A DNA stretch of 33,482 bases, taken from Chitinophagaceae bacterium (GTDB taxonomy: Bacteria; Bacteroidota; Bacteroidia; Chitinophagales; Chitinophagaceae). Each line of letters begins with the position of its first letter. Within the stretch, counting starts at the first letter, position 1. A program made the translations under genes and the position numbers. Below are positions 8,269 through 15,524 of this stretch, one piece after another. The notes under the pieces are model-generated. The model was not told the DNA's origin, ran no database searches, and was given only the letters and a program-made list of their open reading frames with translations. Location: contig CANNJE010000018.1 of the NCBI GenBank assembly GCA_947504605.1, forward strand, positions 1-33,482, read 5' to 3'.

Positions 8269-9125
8269 CAGTTGCGCATTGAGTTAAATTCGTCGAGCAT
8301 ATTTTCAAATAATTTATTGTTATCGGGTTCCTCTTCTGCAGTATCCGCTGTTTTCGTTGCCGCAAATTCTTTTTCATCAAATTTATGGATACACCATGTT
8401 CCGTTTGTGTATTCAAGTGCCGTTAAATTTTCGATCCAGTCGCCACTGTTAAGGTAAAGGATTTTGCCTTCATCTGTTACAATTTCTCTCATTTCGGGTT
8501 GATGAATATGGCCGCAAACAACATAATCATACTGATTGCTGATGGCAATATCGGCAGCCGTTTTCTCGAAATTGTCGATGAATTTTACAGCAGACTTTAC
8601 ACTGTTTTTTATTTTTTTTGACAAGGATAGTTTGCCTTGGTTGAATACTTTTTCGGAAACAAAATTGGCAATCCGGTTAATGAGTATCAGGCTATCGTAT
8701 CCTACTGCACCCAGTTTTGCGAGCCACTTGCTGTGCTGCATGGTAATATCAAACACATCGCCATGGAAGAACCAGGCTTTTTTGCCATCCTCCATTTCGA
8801 GAACAACTTTGTTGACTATTTGAAAGGAACCCATTTTAAACCCTACAAATTTTCGGAGCATTTCATCGTGGTTGCCGGTGATATACCAGATTTTGGTACC
8901 CTTGCTCATCCAGCCCATAATATGTTTTACCACTTTCATATGGCTCTTGGGCCAGTAGCGTTTGCTAAACTGCCAGATGTCGATGATATCGCCGTTTAAT
9001 ATAACCGTCTTAGGTTTTATGGTTTTAAGGTAGTGCAGTAGTTCTTTGGCGTGGCATCCGTAAGTGCCCAAATGAATGTCAGATAATACGAGGATATCTA
9101 TTTTGCGTCTTTTTAATTCCTTCAT
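8268..9125 (-). CDS. LpxH-like UDP-2,3-diacylglucosamine diphosphatase family metallophosphoesterase
   Basis: This 285-aa calcineurin-like phosphoesterase has the metal-binding motifs SDIHLG (Asp16, His18), NGDIID (44-49), GNHD (84-87), FFHGD (119-123) and GHIH (205-208), laid out as in LpxH and its Bacteroidota relatives. LpxH cleaves UDP-2,3-diacylglucosamine to lipid X and UMP in lipid A synthesis. Several paralogues of this family exist in Bacteroidota, so the exact substrate is inferred. It is the first gene of the three-gene minus-strand operon and is coupled to the glycosyltransferase, which supports an envelope-glycolipid role. The acidic C-terminal tail (about 250-285) is variable. 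Confidence 0.82.
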   Translation of the reverse strand: MKELKRRKIDILVLSDIHLGTYGCHAKELLHYLKTIKPKTVILNGDIIDIWQFSKRYWPKSHMKVVKHIMGWMSKGTKIWYITGNHDEMLRKFVGFKMGSFQIVNKVVLEMEDGKKAWFFHGDVFDITMQHSKWLAKLGAVGYDSLILINRIANFVSEKVFNQGKLSLSKKIKNSVKSAVKFIDNFEKTAADIAISNQYDYVVCGHIHQPEMREIVTDEGKILYLNSGDWIENLTALEYTNGTWCIHKFDEKEFAATKTADTAEEEPDNNKLFENMLDEFNSMRN

Positions 9126-9289
9126 CCTTCAGATTTCAGGTACTTAAAAGGGGAAGCTAAAAATGAAATGCGAAAAAGAAAAACACGAATTGAAAGTTCA
9201 ATGAGGAAATAATTAAAACGTTTCATTTTACATTATTTATAATGGGTTAATAAATATTGGAAACTTCTACAAACGAAGTACGGAATGCA

Positions 9290-9307
9290 ATAACAATAAA
9301 TTGTTAT
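9290..9307. promoter_or_regulatory. operator-like palindrome ATAACAAT-AA-ATTGTTAT
   Basis: A perfect 8-bp inverted repeat with a two-base centre, located 29 bp upstream of the -33 element of the candidate promoter. The short spacer suits a dimeric DNA-binding protein better than an RNA hairpin. No regulator gene adjoins it, so the binding protein is unknown. Confidence 0.4.
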
Positions 9308-9335
9308 CAGAACTTTAAGTAAATGTTAAGCCATA

Positions 9336-9364
9336 TTGGAATCGAATGTATTTTTTTAGCTTTG
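9336..9364 (+). promoter_or_regulatory. candidate Bacteroidota promoter for the phosphoesterase/phosphonate genes
   Basis: TTG at 9336-9338, an 18-bp spacer, then TAGCTTTG at 9357-9364. Both boxes fit the Bacteroidota sigma-A pattern (TTG, 17-23 bp, TAnnTTTG). It implies a leader of about 175 nt before the ATG at 9549. The leader shows no recognised riboswitch. Confidence 0.55.
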
Positions 9365-9548
9365 GTTCATCAATAAAAAGGTTGTTGTAAATATTTTGAA
9401 TAATATTAAAAAATCGCTCACTCACTATGCCTTTCTGATCATACAGTTTTTCCTGATTTTATAGCTGCGCAAAATCAATTTCCGTGTATGCTTTAAAATA
9501 TTTACTATTTTCAGGCTGTTTTAGCAGCTTCTTCCCAAAAAAGGAAAT

Positions 9549-12317
9549 ATGAAAAAAAAATTATTTGCCCTAGCTTTTTACGCCTTACCTATTATTTGTT
9601 TTGCCCAACAAAAATCTGTAACAGTTTTGCAGGTTCCTGGCAGGAATGAATTTGCAAAAATAAATGAGCATGGTATTTCTGTATTGCCCAGCGGCCGTTT
9701 TCTTACACCTGCTGGTAATTTAGTCCGCATTACGAATGATCCTTTTGGATTAGCTATTTCTCCCGACGGGAAAAAAGCAGTGACCTTACACAATGGTGTA
9801 TTTACCATTATAGAACTTGGTTCTCTTACACCTGTACGTGTGCCAGCATATAATCAAACCATCAACTCACCATTAACTCATAGTCCGGTAGGAGGGAATG
9901 AACCTTCACAGGCTTTATCACATAAAATTATAACTTCCGCCTTGCCCAAGGGTTCTTTTTTGGGGGTTGTTTTTGCAGCAGATTCTAAAACAGTGTATTT
10001 AAGCGGAGGAGACAATGGAGCCGTTATTGTTTATGACATTGAAAATTTTAAACGCTTGGATTCTATTTCCTTAAACGGAAAAGTAAACGGCGAAGATTTT
10101 GATGACAGTTTTACGGCTGATTTATTATTAAATAAAGAGGAGTTGTTTATTCTTGACAGAGGTAATTTTAGACTGGTGCGTTATGATCTGATTCGTAAAA
10201 AAATAACCGCTTCTATTCCATCGGGGCGCCAGCCTTTTGGACTTGCATTAAGTGCAGACAAACAAACGGCTTTTGTTGCCAATGTGGGCACTTATGCCTA
10301 TCCTTTAATAGAAGGGATGGATTCTTCCAATTATAATACGATGATGATTAACCATCATCCTTATGGAGATAATACAAAAGAATCGATTGAGGGAACTGTT
10401 ATTGATGAAAAGAAAATTCCCGGTTTGGGCAGTCCTAATTCGCCGGAAGCCATGAGTGTGTTTAGTATCAATTTAAAAACCAATAAGGTTATTGATAAAT
10501 TTAAAACAGGGTATCAAATTGGCGAGATGGTAGAAGATGCTGAAGTAGTAGGAGGCGCCAGTCCTAATTCGATTGCAGTGGGCAGTAAATATATTTATGT
10601 GACCAATGCTACCAATGATAATATTGCAGTAATCGATTATAAAAATCATAAAATTTTATTCCATATTCCTATTAAGGTTGATGCCCGTATTGATCAATAC
10701 AGGGGATTGTTGCCTTTTGGAATTACCTTAAGTAAAGATGAAAAAACATTGTATGTGGCATTGCTTGGTTTTAATGCCATAGCAGTAATAGATGTAAAAA
10801 CAAAAACCACGAAAGGATTAATTCCTTCAGGTTGGGGGCCGGCGAGGGTAAAACTATCTGCTGATGAAAAAGAAATGTATGTAATCAGTTGCAGAGGGCT
10901 TGGTGCCGGACCAAATGGGGGTGCTAATTTTGTTGCTCCTCCACAGGGTACTTATATTGGAGATATTCAATTGGGCAGTTTTCAAAAAATAGCGATGCCC
11001 AATGCAAAGGAATTAGCAGCTTATACCAAACAGGTTATTGGCAATACCTTTGAGTCATTGACCATTAAAGAAGATGTGACCAATCCGTTACCTGCATTGC
11101 CCGGTTTAAGAGAAAGTCCGATAAAATATGTAGTGTATATTACCAAAGAAAACAGGACATATGATGAGGTTTTTGGTCAGTTAAAAAATGCGAAGGGTGA
11201 CAGTACACTGGCAAGGTTTGGTGTTAATTGTGAATATACATTGCCTGATTCTTTAAGGGCCGTTAACAAGGATTTAAAAGTTTCGCCCAATCATCAAAAG
11301 CTGGCAAAGCAATTTTCGTTCAGTGATAATTTTTATTGTGACAGTGATGCTTCAATACATGGGCATCATTGGATGATGGGGGTGATACCAAACGAGTGGG
11401 TAGAAACAAATAGCAGCGTGGATAAGACGGCTAAATATTTTTCGAAGGCTCCGGGCAGAAGATTCCCTGGTTCGACGGGAAGTATGGATCCGGAGGATTA
11501 TGCTGAAACCGGCGGTTTGTGGGAAGCTTTGGAAAGGAAAAAGATTAATTTTTACAATTTTGGCGAAGCCAATGAAACAGCCCATGTTCGGGAAGAGTGG
11601 AATGATACGGCAACAGGTGCTGCTCATGCAGTAATGGTTCCTATGCAAAAAGCATTGTTCACCCGTACGAGTCACAATTACGCAGGGTATAATACCAATA
11701 TTCCCGATCAGTTTCGGATGAATCAGTTTGAAGATGAGTTTACCAAAAAATGGATAAAAGGGAAACAAAAAATGCCTTCCCTTATAACGTTACAATTACC
11801 CAATGATCATACAAGCGGGCCAAGGCCGGAGGATGGTTATTTTAGTCGCAGTTCTTATGTAGCAGATAATGACCTGGCATTGGGAAGAATCCTGCATTTT
11901 CTTTCCCGTACAAAATATTGGAAGAATATGCTGGTGGTCATTACGGAAGATGATCCGCAAGGAGGTGTAGATCATATTGATGCACATCGCAGTATTTTAA
12001 TGATGGCGGGGCCTTATGTAAAGCGTGGTTATGTAAGCCATACCCATGCTAATTTTGGAGCGATTTTAAAGTCGATTTACAATATTTTAAATGTTCCGTA
12101 TGTGAATCAGTATGATGTGACTGCCTCTTTATTGCAGGATTTTTTTACGAATAAACCTGATTATACGCCTTATACACTGGAGCAGCATGACTCAAGGGTA
12201 TTTGATGCAGAAAAAGCCATGAAAAAATACAATCTAACAATGGATTGGCGCAAAATTTTGAAGGGGCCTGAAATGGATAATGTAGATGATATGAAAAAAG
12301 AATTTATTCAGAAGTAA
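9549..12317 (+). CDS. secreted YncE-like beta-propeller / PF04185 phosphoesterase fusion
   Basis: This 922-aa protein is exported: residues 1-19 form a signal peptide ending in CFA before QQ. The N-terminal half (about 40-480) is a YncE-type propeller with recurrent blades (ALSADKQTAFVANVG, LSKDEKTLYVALLG). The C-terminal half (about 525-880) is a phosphoesterase of the phospholipase C/acid phosphatase family. Metal or phosphate-site segments visible are TKENRTYDEVFG (about 533-544), SDASIHGHHW (about 599-608), PNDHTSG (about 750-756) and TEDDPQGGVDHIDAHRS (about 799-815). The family cleaves phosphodiesters or monoesters of lipids and small molecules. It lies 99 bp upstream of the phosphonatase-like gene, so it may free phosphonate- or phosphate-bearing head groups in the periplasm (inference). 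The substrate is unproven. Confidence 0.87.
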   Translation: MKKKLFALAFYALPIICFAQQKSVTVLQVPGRNEFAKINEHGISVLPSGRFLTPAGNLVRITNDPFGLAISPDGKKAVTLHNGVFTIIELGSLTPVRVPAYNQTINSPLTHSPVGGNEPSQALSHKIITSALPKGSFLGVVFAADSKTVYLSGGDNGAVIVYDIENFKRLDSISLNGKVNGEDFDDSFTADLLLNKEELFILDRGNFRLVRYDLIRKKITASIPSGRQPFGLALSADKQTAFVANVGTYAYPLIEGMDSSNYNTMMINHHPYGDNTKESIEGTVIDEKKIPGLGSPNSPEAMSVFSINLKTNKVIDKFKTGYQIGEMVEDAEVVGGASPNSIAVGSKYIYVTNATNDNIAVIDYKNHKILFHIPIKVDARIDQYRGLLPFGITLSKDEKTLYVALLGFNAIAVIDVKTKTTKGLIPSGWGPARVKLSADEKEMYVISCRGLGAGPNGGANFVAPPQGTYIGDIQLGSFQKIAMPNAKELAAYTKQVIGNTFESLTIKEDVTNPLPALPGLRESPIKYVVYITKENRTYDEVFGQLKNAKGDSTLARFGVNCEYTLPDSLRAVNKDLKVSPNHQKLAKQFSFSDNFYCDSDASIHGHHWMMGVIPNEWVETNSSVDKTAKYFSKAPGRRFPGSTGSMDPEDYAETGGLWEALERKKINFYNFGEANETAHVREEWNDTATGAAHAVMVPMQKALFTRTSHNYAGYNTNIPDQFRMNQFEDEFTKKWIKGKQKMPSLITLQLPNDHTSGPRPEDGYFSRSSYVADNDLALGRILHFLSRTKYWKNMLVVITEDDPQGGVDHIDAHRSILMMAGPYVKRGYVSHTHANFGAILKSIYNILNVPYVNQYDVTASLLQDFFTNKPDYTPYTLEQHDSRVFDAEKAMKKYNLTMDWRKILKGPEMDNVDDMKKEFIQK

Positions 12318-12416
12318 AGGGTTCATAAGGATAAAAAGTTTAGCAGTTTAAGTGTTGGAAAATTAGCTGGTATAGTTAAAGCAGGGAATCATAATTGTAT
12401 TGAAAAAAAAATAAGT

Positions 12417-13106
12417 ATGAAAATTGAATTGGTTGTTTTTGATATTGCGGGTACCACGGTAGTAGATAATAATAATGTGAATGATGCATTTAGGGGAGCT
12501 TTTGAAAAAGCAGGTTATCCTGTTGCATTAAAGGAAGTTAATTATGTAATGGGTTACCGAAAAATAGAAGCAATTAAAATTTTGCTCGAAAAATTTTATC
12601 CGGAAGCATTGAATAATGAAATATTAATTCATGAGATACATGATCAGTTTAACGACGATATGTATCATTTTTATTTAACTACAACTACCCTAAAGCCGAT
12701 GCCAGGTGCAGAAGCGATTTTTAATTTATTGCATTTGAATCAAATAAAAATAGGGTTGGATACTGGGTTTCCTAAACTTATAACCAATACGATTATCGAA
12801 AGATTGGGATGGGTTAAAAATGGTTTGGTTGATATGGTAATCTCCAGCGATGAAGTGAATAATGGAAGACCTTCTGCAGAAATGATTCATGCTATTATGA
12901 CTCAACTAGCTGTAGTTAATACACAACAGGTGGCAAAAGTGGGAGATACTGAAGTAGATATACTGGAGGGTAGAAATGCCGATTGTGGGTTGGTGGTTTC
13001 AGTAACCACCGGTTCTTATAAAAGGGAGGAACTACAGCCCTATACACCTGATCATATCATTGATTCTTTGAGTGAATTGAGTGCAATATTAAATTTAAAA
13101 CATTGA
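12417..13106 (+). CDS. phosphonatase-like HAD hydrolase (PhnX-like, TIGR03351 type)
   Basis: This 229-aa cytoplasmic HAD enzyme is predicted to cleave the C-P bond of phosphonoacetaldehyde, or its 1-hydroxy analogue, to an aldehyde and phosphate. Motif I is FDIAGTT with nucleophile Asp9 and the Ala11 that marks phosphonatases instead of Asp. The cap domain carries MGYRK with Lys49, aligning with the Schiff-base lysine of PhnX. The motif III region has Arg in GRPSAEM where most HADs use Lys, and motif IV is VGDTEVDILEG. These features separate it from phosphoglycolate-type HADs. Its TGA overlaps the next gene's TTG start. No PhnW transaminase is nearby; the FAD oxidase and PLP enzyme downstream would supply the aldehyde. 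Confidence 0.85.
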   Translation: MKIELVVFDIAGTTVVDNNNVNDAFRGAFEKAGYPVALKEVNYVMGYRKIEAIKILLEKFYPEALNNEILIHEIHDQFNDDMYHFYLTTTTLKPMPGAEAIFNLLHLNQIKIGLDTGFPKLITNTIIERLGWVKNGLVDMVISSDEVNNGRPSAEMIHAIMTQLAVVNTQQVAKVGDTEVDILEGRNADCGLVVSVTTGSYKREELQPYTPDHIIDSLSELSAILNLKH

Positions 13107-14392
13107 GCAAGGGTTCGCAGCAATCTTTAAACATCCGCTTTTGGGCTTCACCGCTTTATGCTGCTGTAATCTGTTTTTTGACTTATGCCATGGTTTATGG
13201 TTTTCGTAAACCTTTTACAGTGGCTACTTATGAAGAAACAGCGCCCTTGTGGGGCGTTGCTTATAAAAGTTGCCTTGTTATCAGCCAGGTGTTGGGGTAT
13301 ATGTTGAGCAAGTTTTATGGCGTAAAGTTTATTGCAGAGCTTAAAAGGTTTGGACGGGGAAAAATAATTCTTTTGCTGGTAATTGTTTCCTGGCTGGCAC
13401 TATTGATTTTTGCAATTGTTCCGGCACCTTATAATATCCCAGTATTAATGCTCAATGGATTTCCGTTAGGATTGATTTGGGGGATTGTTTTTTCTTTTGT
13501 AGAGGGAAGAAAGGCCACTGATTTTATTGGTGCTGCGCTTGCTGTAAGTTTTATTTTTTCTTCCGGATTTATAAAAACAGTAACAGGGCTTCTTCAACTT
13601 CAATTTTCTATTCCAGATATTTGGCTTCCCTTTTTTGCCGGCTTTTGTTTTTTGATTCCATTGTTATTATTTATCTGGTTACTTGAAAAAATTCCACCAC
13701 CATCCGCATCTGATAATCTGTTACGAACAGAAAGAAAACCTATGTTGAAGGCAGAAAGGAAATTGTATTTAAAAACTTTCTTTCCGGGTATTGTTACATT
13801 GTTAATTATCTATGTTTTTCTGACGGTGTTTAGGGATATCAGGGATAATTTTGCTGCTGATATGTGGTTGGAAATGGGGTTTGCCAATCAGCCGGAGAAA
13901 TTTGTTCAAACAGAAATTCCCATCACTATTGTTGTGTTGTTGTTGATTTCTGCCATGATTTTTATCCGTAATAATTTAAAGGCGCTGATGGTGTCCCATC
14001 TAATCATTGGGGTTGGTTTTATCATTGCGGGAGTTTCCACATTTTTATTTTTGCAGGGCATTCTTCCGCCATTTTACTGGATGACGTTGGTAGGGTTGGG
14101 GTTGTATATGGGATATATCCCTTTTAATTGTGTTCTTTTTGAAAGGATGATCGCAACTTTTAAATATGCAGGTAATGTTGGGTTTTTAATGTATCTGGCT
14201 GATTCGTATGGTTATCTTGCCAGTGTTGCTGTAATGCTGAGTAAAAGTGTGTTTCATATACAGTTGAGCTGGACAACTTTTTATTCTTATGGAGTTATTT
14301 TTTTGTCTGTTGCAGGATTGATAGGGACGCTGGTTTCGGCTTTTTATTTTAATTCGATGTACAATAATAAATTTCATACAAATGGAAAATAA
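13103..14392 (+). CDS. DUF5690 family MFS-type transporter, possible organophosphate/phosphonate antiporter
   Basis: This 429-aa polytopic protein has about 12 hydrophobic helices. The start is TTG at 13103, overlapping the HAD stop as TTGA; the next Met (residue 30) lies inside the first helix, so the TTG is needed. It is recognisable as the Bacteroidota DUF5690 family. By eye it resembles the organophosphate:phosphate antiporters. YGFRKPF (Arg35) corresponds to the TM1 VRKNF of GlpT (Arg45), and VFLTVFR (Arg244) to the TM7 VFVYLLR (Arg269); these are GlpT's two phosphate-binding arginines. The loop after TM2 is also alike. Import of an aminophosphonate in exchange for Pi would suit the operon (inference). 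The next gene overlaps it by 11 bp. Confidence 0.8.
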   Translation: MSKGSQQSLNIRFWASPLYAAVICFLTYAMVYGFRKPFTVATYEETAPLWGVAYKSCLVISQVLGYMLSKFYGVKFIAELKRFGRGKIILLLVIVSWLALLIFAIVPAPYNIPVLMLNGFPLGLIWGIVFSFVEGRKATDFIGAALAVSFIFSSGFIKTVTGLLQLQFSIPDIWLPFFAGFCFLIPLLLFIWLLEKIPPPSASDNLLRTERKPMLKAERKLYLKTFFPGIVTLLIIYVFLTVFRDIRDNFAADMWLEMGFANQPEKFVQTEIPITIVVLLLISAMIFIRNNLKALMVSHLIIGVGFIIAGVSTFLFLQGILPPFYWMTLVGLGLYMGYIPFNCVLFERMIATFKYAGNVGFLMYLADSYGYLASVAVMLSKSVFHIQLSWTTFYSYGVIFLSVAGLIGTLVSAFYFNSMYNNKFHTNGK

Positions 14393-15512
14393 AGCGGCAA
14401 TAGTAATAGGTGCAGGTATTGTGGGATTGGCTACAGCAAGAGCATTGGCTTTAAAAGGTTATGCTGTAAAAGTTTTCGAGCGGAGCAAACCTGCAGTAGG
14501 TGCGTCTGTCCGTAATTTTGGAATGGTATGGCCTATTGGGCAGCCCGAAGGAAAATTGTATGATCGTGCAAAACGCAGCAGGCAAATATGGAAAGAAACC
14601 TGTGAGGCTGCCGGTATCTGGCATGAGGCTGCGGGTAGTTTGCATCTTGCTTATCATAGCGACGAAATGAAAGTGCTAACTGAATTAAGTGAGCAGTTTG
14701 CCAGTCAGGGGCGTGCTGTTTCTTTGCTTGGGCCGGCGGAGATTATTGAAAAGTATGATGCTGTAAATACCGAAAACTTACTAGGAGGATTGTATAGTTC
14801 GGAAGAAATGATTGTAGATCCAAGAGAAGCTATTGCTAAAATACCGGGCTATTTTAGTTCGCAATTTGGTATTGAATTTTTTTGGGGGAAATGTGTAAGT
14901 TATATATCCGACCAAACGGTTTATATTGGTAATGAGGAAGAGCATACGGCTGATATCATATTTGTTTGTAGTGGTGCTGATTTTGAAACCTTGTATCCTG
15001 AAATATTCTCTTCTATACCTATAACAAAATGCAAACTTCAAATGATGCGTCTTGTTTCGCAACCTGATGGTTGGCGAATGGGAACTTCTTTGTGCGGGGG
15101 ACTTTCATTAATTCATTATAATAGTTTTAAAACCGCACCAAGTTTGCATGAATTAAAAGAGCGCTACCAAAAGGAGAAAAACGATTATCTTGATTGGGGT
15201 ATTCATGTGATGGTTTCGCAAAATGGCAAAGGAGAGTTAACTGTTGGAGATTCACATGAATATGGGTTAACTTTTGACCCGTTTGATAAACAATTTATCA
15301 ATGAAATGATTCTAGATTATTTAAAAGATTTTACCCGGTTTAAAGATTATAGCTTATTGGAAAGCTGGAATGGCATTTATCCAAAACTTACCAACGGAGA
15401 TACGGAGGTATTGGTATCGCCTGAAGCCGGTGTGTATATTTTAAATGGATTGGGGGGAGCTGGTATGACGTTGAGTTTTGGATTAGCGGAAGAAGTGGTT
15501 GCTTCTATTTAA
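14382..15512 (+). CDS. TIGR03364 FAD-dependent oxidoreductase (PbfC-like aminophosphonate oxidase)
   Basis: This 376-aa DAO-fold flavoenzyme has the dinucleotide loop VIGAGIVG (8-15), Glu33 for the adenosine ribose, and RNFGMVWP (44-51), a segment typical of the TIGR03364 clade. A C-terminal Gly-rich FAD segment (GLGGAGMTLSFGLA) is also present. The clade is syntenic with phosphonatase-like HADs. Characterised members oxidise N-methylated or plain 2-aminoethylphosphonate to phosphonoacetaldehyde, releasing an amine and H2O2. Here it overlaps the transporter by 11 bp and precedes the PLP enzyme by 12 bp, so all are one transcript. It has no signal peptide and is cytoplasmic. Exact amine preference cannot be read from the sequence. 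Confidence 0.87.
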   Translation: MENKAAIVIGAGIVGLATARALALKGYAVKVFERSKPAVGASVRNFGMVWPIGQPEGKLYDRAKRSRQIWKETCEAAGIWHEAAGSLHLAYHSDEMKVLTELSEQFASQGRAVSLLGPAEIIEKYDAVNTENLLGGLYSSEEMIVDPREAIAKIPGYFSSQFGIEFFWGKCVSYISDQTVYIGNEEEHTADIIFVCSGADFETLYPEIFSSIPITKCKLQMMRLVSQPDGWRMGTSLCGGLSLIHYNSFKTAPSLHELKERYQKEKNDYLDWGIHVMVSQNGKGELTVGDSHEYGLTFDPFDKQFINEMILDYLKDFTRFKDYSLLESWNGIYPKLTNGDTEVLVSPEAGVYILNGLGGAGMTLSFGLAEEVVASI

Positions 15513-15524
15513 CACTTAATATTG

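Larger units (their letters stand above)
9126..9548. other. divergent intergenic control region
   Basis: This 423-bp non-coding stretch separates the minus-strand LpxH-like operon from the plus-strand phosphoesterase/phosphonate genes. It holds a perfect 8-bp inverted repeat (9290-9307) and, 29 bp further on, a good Bacteroidota promoter pointing to the plus-strand genes (9336-9364). No CAAAnnTA (minus-strand -7) was found for the opposite operon. An AAGGA ribosome-binding-like stretch (9541-9545) precedes the ATG at 9549. I see no small ORF. Confidence 0.6.

Noticed and set aside
8637-8999. 120-codon plus-strand frame
   Set aside because: Antisense to the LpxH-like gene with all metal motifs; shadow of that frame.
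11352-11768. 138-codon minus-strand frame
   Set aside because: Antisense to the phosphoesterase domain; His/Cys-rich shadow without motifs.
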